Source: Spinactinospora alkalitolerans
Lineage (GTDB): Bacteria > Actinomycetota > Actinomycetes > Streptosporangiales > Streptosporangiaceae
Assembly (NCBI RefSeq): GCF_013408795.1
Contig: NZ_JACCCC010000001.1
Coordinates: 2,728,001-2,792,000 of the forward strand
Length of the DNA: 64,000 bases
Direction: 5' to 3'
Position 1 is the first letter of the stretch; the number at the start of each line of letters is the position of its first letter. Positions 60,065 to 64,000 of this stretch are shown here, piece by piece. Under the pieces are notes generated by a model. That model was not told the origin of the DNA and searched no databases. It saw only the letters and a program-made list of their open reading frames with translations. Both the position numbers and the translations under genes were made by a program.

Positions 60065-60126
60065 GCCGGTCGCGGGGCGCCACAGGGGAGAGGGGGCGGC
60101 GCAGGCGCGCGGACCCCCGGGGGAAA

Positions 60127-60182
60127 GCGCGGCGCCGCCGACGGCGGCGGGCCTGCGGGCCGGGCCGTCGGCGGCGCCGCGC
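60127..60182 (+). terminator. Very strong terminator after DUF1876
   Basis: A perfect 19-base stem (60127-60145 with 60164-60182, arm starting GCGCGGCGCCGCC) and an 18-base loop. The rest of the gap up to 60414 holds a small hairpin (CGGACACG, CTC, CGTGTCCG at 60290-60308) in lower-GC sequence before the permease gene, probably its promoter region. Confidence 0.8.
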
Positions 60183-60414
60183 TCGCCGTTCGGAGGGAAC
60201 TCCGATCTCCCTAAGATCTACGCTGTAAAGGTGGCCGGTATTCTCCAGAATCAGTAAAAGATCACAGAACGAACAGCAAAGCCAGCAGTCGGACACGCTC
60301 CGTGTCCGGGCGGGCGCGAAATGGTCGCCGGGCGCGGATTTCGGCCAGCTTCGGCCTTGCGCAACGGGTGAGTCGTTCACTCCGGCGTGATCCCAATGGG
60401 GCACACTCAGCGCC

Positions 60415-61692
60415 GTGACCTCCTCTTCCTCGAATTCCCCAGAACCTTCGACCCGGCCCGCGCGGGTCCTGGGCGTCGGCGACGCGGTCGTGCTCGGACT
60501 CGGTGCGATGATCGGCGCGGGAGTGTTCGCGGTGTTCGCTCCGGCCGCGCGGCTGGCGGGTGCGTGGCTGCCGCTGGCGCTGCTGATCGCCGCGGTGGTG
60601 GCCTACTGCAACGCGACGTCGTCGGCGCGGCTGGCGGCGCGCCACCCCGAGTCGGGCGGCACCTATGTCTATGGCAGCCGGCGGCTGGGTGAGGTGTGGG
60701 GCTACCTGGCCGGGTGGGCGTTCGTGGTGGGCAAGACCGCCTCGTGCGCGGTGATGGCGCTGACGTTCGCCGCCTACGTGTGGCCGGGGTACGAGCGGTG
60801 GCTGGCCGCTGCGGCGGTGGTGGTGCTGACCTGCGTGAACTACCGGGGTGTGCGCAAGTCGGTGTGGCTGACGCGGGTGCTGCTGGCCGGTGTGCTGGTG
60901 GCGCTGGCCGCGGTGGTGGTGGGGTCGCTGGCCGGGGGCGGCGCCGAGGCGTCGCGGCTGGCCGTGGCCGGTGAGTGGCACGGGTTGTCGAGGGTGCTGG
61001 CCGCGGCGGGGATGCTGTTCTTCGCTTTCGCGGGGTATGCGCGGATCGCGACGCTGGGCGGTGAGGTGCGCGACGCGCAGCGGGTGATTCCGCGGGCGGT
61101 GACGGTCGCGCTGGTGGTGGCGCTGGCGGTCTATCTGGCGGTGGGGGCGTCGGCGCTGGCGGTGCTGGGGCCGCGGGGGTTGGCCGACAGTTCGGCGCCG
61201 TTGGCCGACGCGGTGGCCGCGGGCCGGCTGTCGTGGCTGGTGCCGGTGGTGGCGGTGGGGGCCGCGCTGGCGAGCCTGGGGGCGCTGCTGTCGCTGATCC
61301 TGGGGGTGTCGCGGACGGTGTCGGCGATGGCGTGCGACGGCCATCTGCCGCGGGCGCTGGGGGCGGTGCATGCGCGGTTCGGTGTGCCGCATCGGGCGGA
61401 GGCCGCGGTGGGCGCGGTGGTGGTCGTGCTGGTGCTGACGGTGGATCTGCGGGGCGCGATCGGGTTCTCGGCGTTCGGGGTGCTGCTGTATTACGCGGTG
61501 GCCAATGCTTCGGCGCTGCGGTTGGGGCCCAGTGAGAACCGGCCGCCGTTGGCGGTGCCGGTGGTGGGCCTGGTGGGGTGTGTGGTGCTGGCGTTGTGCC
61601 TGCCGTTTGAGTCGGTGCTGTGGGGTGCTGCGGTGATCGCGGTGGGTGCGCTGGTGTGGCTGGTGCGGCGCTGGTGGGCGGTGCGGGGGTAG
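60415..61692 (+). CDS. APC-family amino acid permease
   Basis: A 425-residue transporter with about 12 membrane helices. The first-helix motif is VVLGLGAMIGAGVFAVFAPA, where the unwound IGAGVF binds substrate, followed by ARHPESGGTYVYGSRRLGEV. Helix 6 has FFAFAGYARIATLGGEVRDA, which includes the conserved Gly/glutamate pattern. GTG 60415 is the only reasonable start. From here on the coding strand uses GTG, GCG and CTG codons very heavily. The substrate, probably an amino acid or amine, is not known. Confidence 0.87.
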   Translation: MTSSSSNSPEPSTRPARVLGVGDAVVLGLGAMIGAGVFAVFAPAARLAGAWLPLALLIAAVVAYCNATSSARLAARHPESGGTYVYGSRRLGEVWGYLAGWAFVVGKTASCAVMALTFAAYVWPGYERWLAAAAVVVLTCVNYRGVRKSVWLTRVLLAGVLVALAAVVVGSLAGGGAEASRLAVAGEWHGLSRVLAAAGMLFFAFAGYARIATLGGEVRDAQRVIPRAVTVALVVALAVYLAVGASALAVLGPRGLADSSAPLADAVAAGRLSWLVPVVAVGAALASLGALLSLILGVSRTVSAMACDGHLPRALGAVHARFGVPHRAEAAVGAVVVVLVLTVDLRGAIGFSAFGVLLYYAVANASALRLGPSENRPPLAVPVVGLVGCVVLALCLPFESVLWGAAVIAVGALVWLVRRWWAVRG

Positions 61693-61711
61693 CCCGGGGC
61701 GCCGGGGGTGG

Positions 61712-62542
61712 TCAGCGCGTGGTGAGGGCGGTCAGGCCGCGGCGGGCGGTGGTCGAGAGTTTCAGGTGCGGCAGGTCTTGCGGGGTGAACCAGGCGGCGT
61801 CGACGGTGGAGCCGCCGGTTTCGGTGACGTGGGGATCGCCGGGGTGGGGGATGTGGGCGTGGAAGAACACCCACACGGCGTCGATGTCGGTGTTGTCGCT
61901 GTGGGGGCCGATCTGGCCGGTGCGGTGGTGGTGGGTGATGGTGACGAGGTCGCCGATTCCGCCGATCTGGCCGGTTTCCTCGACGAGTTCGCGTAGGAGG
62001 GCTTGGCGGGGGTTTTCGCCGTGGTCGACGCCGCCGCCGGGCAGGTGCCAGGAGTCGGCGCCGGGGAAGCCGGGGGCGATCTTGGTGAGCAGGATGCGTC
62101 CGGCGGGGTCGGTGACGATGCCGTAGGAGGCGAAGCGGTGTAGGCGGTGGCGGTGGTGGGCGGGTTCTTCGGTGCGCAGTTCGGCGGGGGTGGGGTGGGC
62201 GGGGAGGGCGAGGGCTTGGCTGCGGGGCAGGGCGTGGGGGTGTGGGGTGGGGGTTGGGGCGGTGTAGTAGACGCGGTCGATGTGCATGCTGAGGGTGCCG
62301 GTGGCGTCGTCGACGGTGGTGATCTCGGTGCGCGCGTCGGCGGGGGTGAGGGGGGTGTCGGGGGGGAGGCCTGCGGCGGTGCGTGCGGTGTGGGCGGGGT
62401 CGTCGCCGAAGTGGACGCGGCCGGCGGGCAGGGTCCAGGTGCCGTCGGTGGCTTTGGTGACGGCGATGCGGTCGGGGCCGGTGGCGGCGATGAGGTGGGC
62501 GGTGATCCGGCGCAGGGTGCGGATGGGTGGGCGGGTGGTCAC
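61712..62542 (-). CDS. Tandem NUDIX-domain hydrolase
   Basis: A 276-residue protein with two NUDIX-like halves. The C-terminal half has a complete Nudix box, LPGGGVDHGENPRQALLREL then VEETGQ (residues 165-190), preceded by GIVTDPAGRILLTKIAPG. The N-terminal half keeps the fold pattern (RITAHLIAATGPDRIAVTKA, TWTLPAGRVHFGDDPAHTAR) but lacks the catalytic REUxEE residues. The GTG start overlaps the HAD gene's stop (GTGA). It probably cleaves a nucleoside diphosphate derivative. Confidence 0.85.
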   Translation of the reverse strand: MTTRPPIRTLRRITAHLIAATGPDRIAVTKATDGTWTLPAGRVHFGDDPAHTARTAAGLPPDTPLTPADARTEITTVDDATGTLSMHIDRVYYTAPTPTPHPHALPRSQALALPAHPTPAELRTEEPAHHRHRLHRFASYGIVTDPAGRILLTKIAPGFPGADSWHLPGGGVDHGENPRQALLRELVEETGQIGGIGDLVTITHHHRTGQIGPHSDNTDIDAVWVFFHAHIPHPGDPHVTETGGSTVDAAWFTPQDLPHLKLSTTARRGLTALTTR

Positions 62543-63264
62543 AGGAGTCCTGCCGCGGTGGGGGCGGCCAGGCCGGGGAGTTCGTCGAGGCCGGTGATGG
62601 TGGTGATGTCGGTCTGGCCGCGGTGGTTGCCGTGGCGGTCGAGGAGGATGGGGCGCAGGCCGGCGGAGATGGCGCCGAGGGCGTCGGCACGGAGTTGGTC
62701 GCCGATGTGCCAGCAGCGGCGGGGGTCTGCGCCGAGTTGGCGGCAGGCGGTGTGGAAGATGCGGGGGTCGGGTTTGCCGGCGCCGGCGGTGTCGGCGCAG
62801 ATGATGGTGGTGAAGTGGTGGGTGATGTCCATGGCGGCGAGTTTGTCGCGCTGGAGGGTTTCGATGCCGTTGGTGATGACGCCGAGGGGGATGCGGTGGG
62901 AGGCGAGTCGGGTGAGGGCCGGGGCGGCGTCGTGGAAGGAGTGCCAGGCTGCGCGGTGGGCGTCGAGGTAGCGGCGGTAGAGGTCGTCGCAGTGGTCGTC
63001 GCTGATCCAGGAGTGGCCGGCTTGGGTGGCCAGGGCGCGGACGCGTTCGCGGCGTTGTTCGGTGAGGGTGAGGCGCCCGGCGATGTAGGCGTTGAAGGAG
63101 ATGTCGATTTGGACGTCCCAGAGGCGGCGGGCGGCTTGGAAGTCGGGGTGGCCGAGTCGTTCCATGAGTGCGCGCAGGCCGTTTGAGCTGGCGGCGTGGT
63201 CGTCGAGCAGGGTGTCGTCGAGGTCGAAGAAGATGGCCGCGGGCGCCTGGTGGTGTTCGGGCAT
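62539..63264 (-). CDS. HAD-family phosphatase
   Basis: A 241-residue HAD hydrolase. Motif I is IFFDLDDTLLDDH (nucleophile and acid aspartates near residue 14). Motif II is GVITNGIETLQ, motif III the lysine in DTAGAGKPDPRIFHTA, and motif IV HIGDQLRADALGAISAG. The helical cap (residues 25-110) matches the YjjG-like group, which removes phosphate from nucleotides. The ATG is at 63264. It is translationally coupled to the tandem NUDIX gene, so the two may act in series on one nucleotide substrate. Confidence 0.9.
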   Translation of the reverse strand: MPEHHQAPAAIFFDLDDTLLDDHAASSNGLRALMERLGHPDFQAARRLWDVQIDISFNAYIAGRLTLTEQRRERVRALATQAGHSWISDDHCDDLYRRYLDAHRAAWHSFHDAAPALTRLASHRIPLGVITNGIETLQRDKLAAMDITHHFTTIICADTAGAGKPDPRIFHTACRQLGADPRRCWHIGDQLRADALGAISAGLRPILLDRHGNHRGQTDITTITGLDELPGLAAPTAAGLL

Positions 63265-63402
63265 GGTTCCTTGGTTTTTTCCGTGGTCGGGGTGTGCGGG
63301 GCAAACGGATCCACGGTAGCGGGCCTGGGTGTGGGCGCGGGCGTCGGCCCTGGGCATTGGCCGGGGCGGGCGGGGCGGGTGTTGTCCGCGGGGGCGCCGT
63401 TG

Positions 63403-64000
63403 TCAGGGCAGGCGTTGGAACCAGATGAGGGAGGCGGTGGCGGTGGCGGCGGCGAGGAGGAGTGCGATGCCGACGAAGTGGGCGACGACTTCTTCGTGGA
63501 TGGTTTCGGTGCCCAGGGAGGAGCCGATGTCGTTGTAGACGTCGGCGAGTTCGGATTCGGATTCGGCTTCGTAGAAGTGGCCGCCGGTGTCGGTGGCGAG
63601 GTTTTCGAGGGCGTCTTTGTCGATGTTGGCTTCGACGTATTGGCCGTTGATCTCGATGATGGAGGCGCCGGTGCCGAAGGCGATGGTGGAGATGGGGACT
63701 TCGGCGTCGGTGGCGGCGTCGGCGGCGGAGGAGACGGGGCGGCCGCTGGTGTTTTCGCCGTCGGAGAGCAGGACGACGGCGGCGGGGGGCGGGTCGGTGT
63801 CGGCTTCGTCGTCGAAGGATTGGATGCTTTGCAGGGAGGCGAAGACGCCTTCGCCGATGGCGGTGCCGGGGGCGATCTGGAGGTTTTCGACGGAGTCGGC
63901 GACGGCTTGGTGGTCGTGGGTGGGGGAGGAGATGACGGCGGCGGTGGAGGAGAAGGCGACGAGGCCGACGTTGAAGCGGTCGGGCAGGGTGTCGACGAAG
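63403..64000 (-). CDS. VWA-domain membrane protein, C-terminal part (runs off right edge)
   Basis: An open frame of 199 codons enters from the right edge and ends at a TGA at 63403. It encodes the second half of a BatA-like von Willebrand A domain (RFNVGLVAFSSTAAVISSPT, TAIGEGVFASLQSIQSF, VVLLSDGENTSGRPV, FGTGASIIEINGQYVEAN). This is followed by LATDTGGHFYEAESESELAD and a C-terminal membrane helix (FVGIALLLAAATATASLIW). BatA-type proteins work with MoxR ATPases, which would lie beyond the window. The start is not visible. Confidence 0.85.
   Translation of the reverse strand, partial: FVDTLPDRFNVGLVAFSSTAAVISSPTHDHQAVADSVENLQIAPGTAIGEGVFASLQSIQSFDDEADTDPPPAAVVLLSDGENTSGRPVSSAADAATDAEVPISTIAFGTGASIIEINGQYVEANIDKDALENLATDTGGHFYEAESESELADVYNDIGSSLGTETIHEEVVAHFVGIALLLAAATATASLIWFQRLP

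Noticed and set aside
1-64000. tRNA genes, CRISPR arrays, insertion sequences, prophage
   Set aside because: I scanned both strands for T-loop-like GGTTCRA motifs in a cloverleaf context, regularly spaced repeats, and transposase or integrase proteins, and found none. Very divergent forms could be missed by eye.

Overview
The window is high-GC actinobacterial chromosome: GTG and TTG starts are common, genes overlap by ATGA/GTGA, there are FCD- and HutC-type GntR regulators, Cys-free L31/L33 under a Zur box, and a SigK/RskA/MPT83-like block known from mycobacteria. A Nocardiopsis-like member of the Streptosporangiales is my best guess, but that is inference. I saw no rRNA, tRNA, CRISPR array, transposase or prophage gene.

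Layout. 0-2.5 kb: L-lactate oxidation (lutA, start of lutB) divergent from an FadR/LldR-type regulator, with two operator-like sites between them. 3-6.3 kb: a coupled ATP-grasp ligase and CocE-type hydrolase. 6.7-16.5 kb: a formate dehydrogenase region (fdhD, FeS subunit, NuoE-NuoF fusion, catalytic body, ketopantoate-reductase-like enzyme, moeA, GntR regulator). The same palindrome lies in front of four of these transcription units. 16.5-19 kb: DedA protein, small GntR protein, SDR epimerase. 19.4-22.8 kb: complete ECF transporter (S-T-A1-A2). 23-24.8 kb: ABC-F ribosome-protection protein behind a leader ORF and attenuator-like hairpin. 24.8-31 kb: pyroglutamyl-peptidase-like secreted protein, aldehyde dehydrogenase, HutC-type regulator, iolB, PGRP amidase.

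30.9-43.2 kb: a YbhN/MprF-like membrane protein with a degenerate kinase domain, then the SigK cluster: sulfite-oxidase-like enzyme, MPT70/83-like fasciclin lipoprotein, sigK, rskA, FAD oxidoreductase, DUF1365, two cyclopropane-synthase-like methyltransferases and DUF1295. Two matching ECF-type promoters precede the two halves. 43.3-49.6 kb: a tripartite tricarboxylate transporter (tctA-B-C) divergent from iclR, CoA-transferase and citryl-CoA lyase, which reads as a citrate-type uptake and CoA-dependent cleavage module.

49.6-53 kb: Zur-controlled rpmE2/rpmG2, a flavoprotein, a MarR protein that seems to lack its wing, and ohrR-ohr. 53-60 kb: EamA transporter, two CNNM proteins, TrmH-type and RsmC-type methyltransferases, SDR, DUF1918, DUF1876. 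60.4-64 kb: APC permease, tandem NUDIX protein, HAD phosphatase and the end of a VWA membrane protein. In this last stretch the plus strand becomes strongly G/T-rich whichever way the genes point. Intergenic regions also carry two families of repeated, partly structured sequence, near 10.8/37.3 kb and 30.7/33.3 kb.
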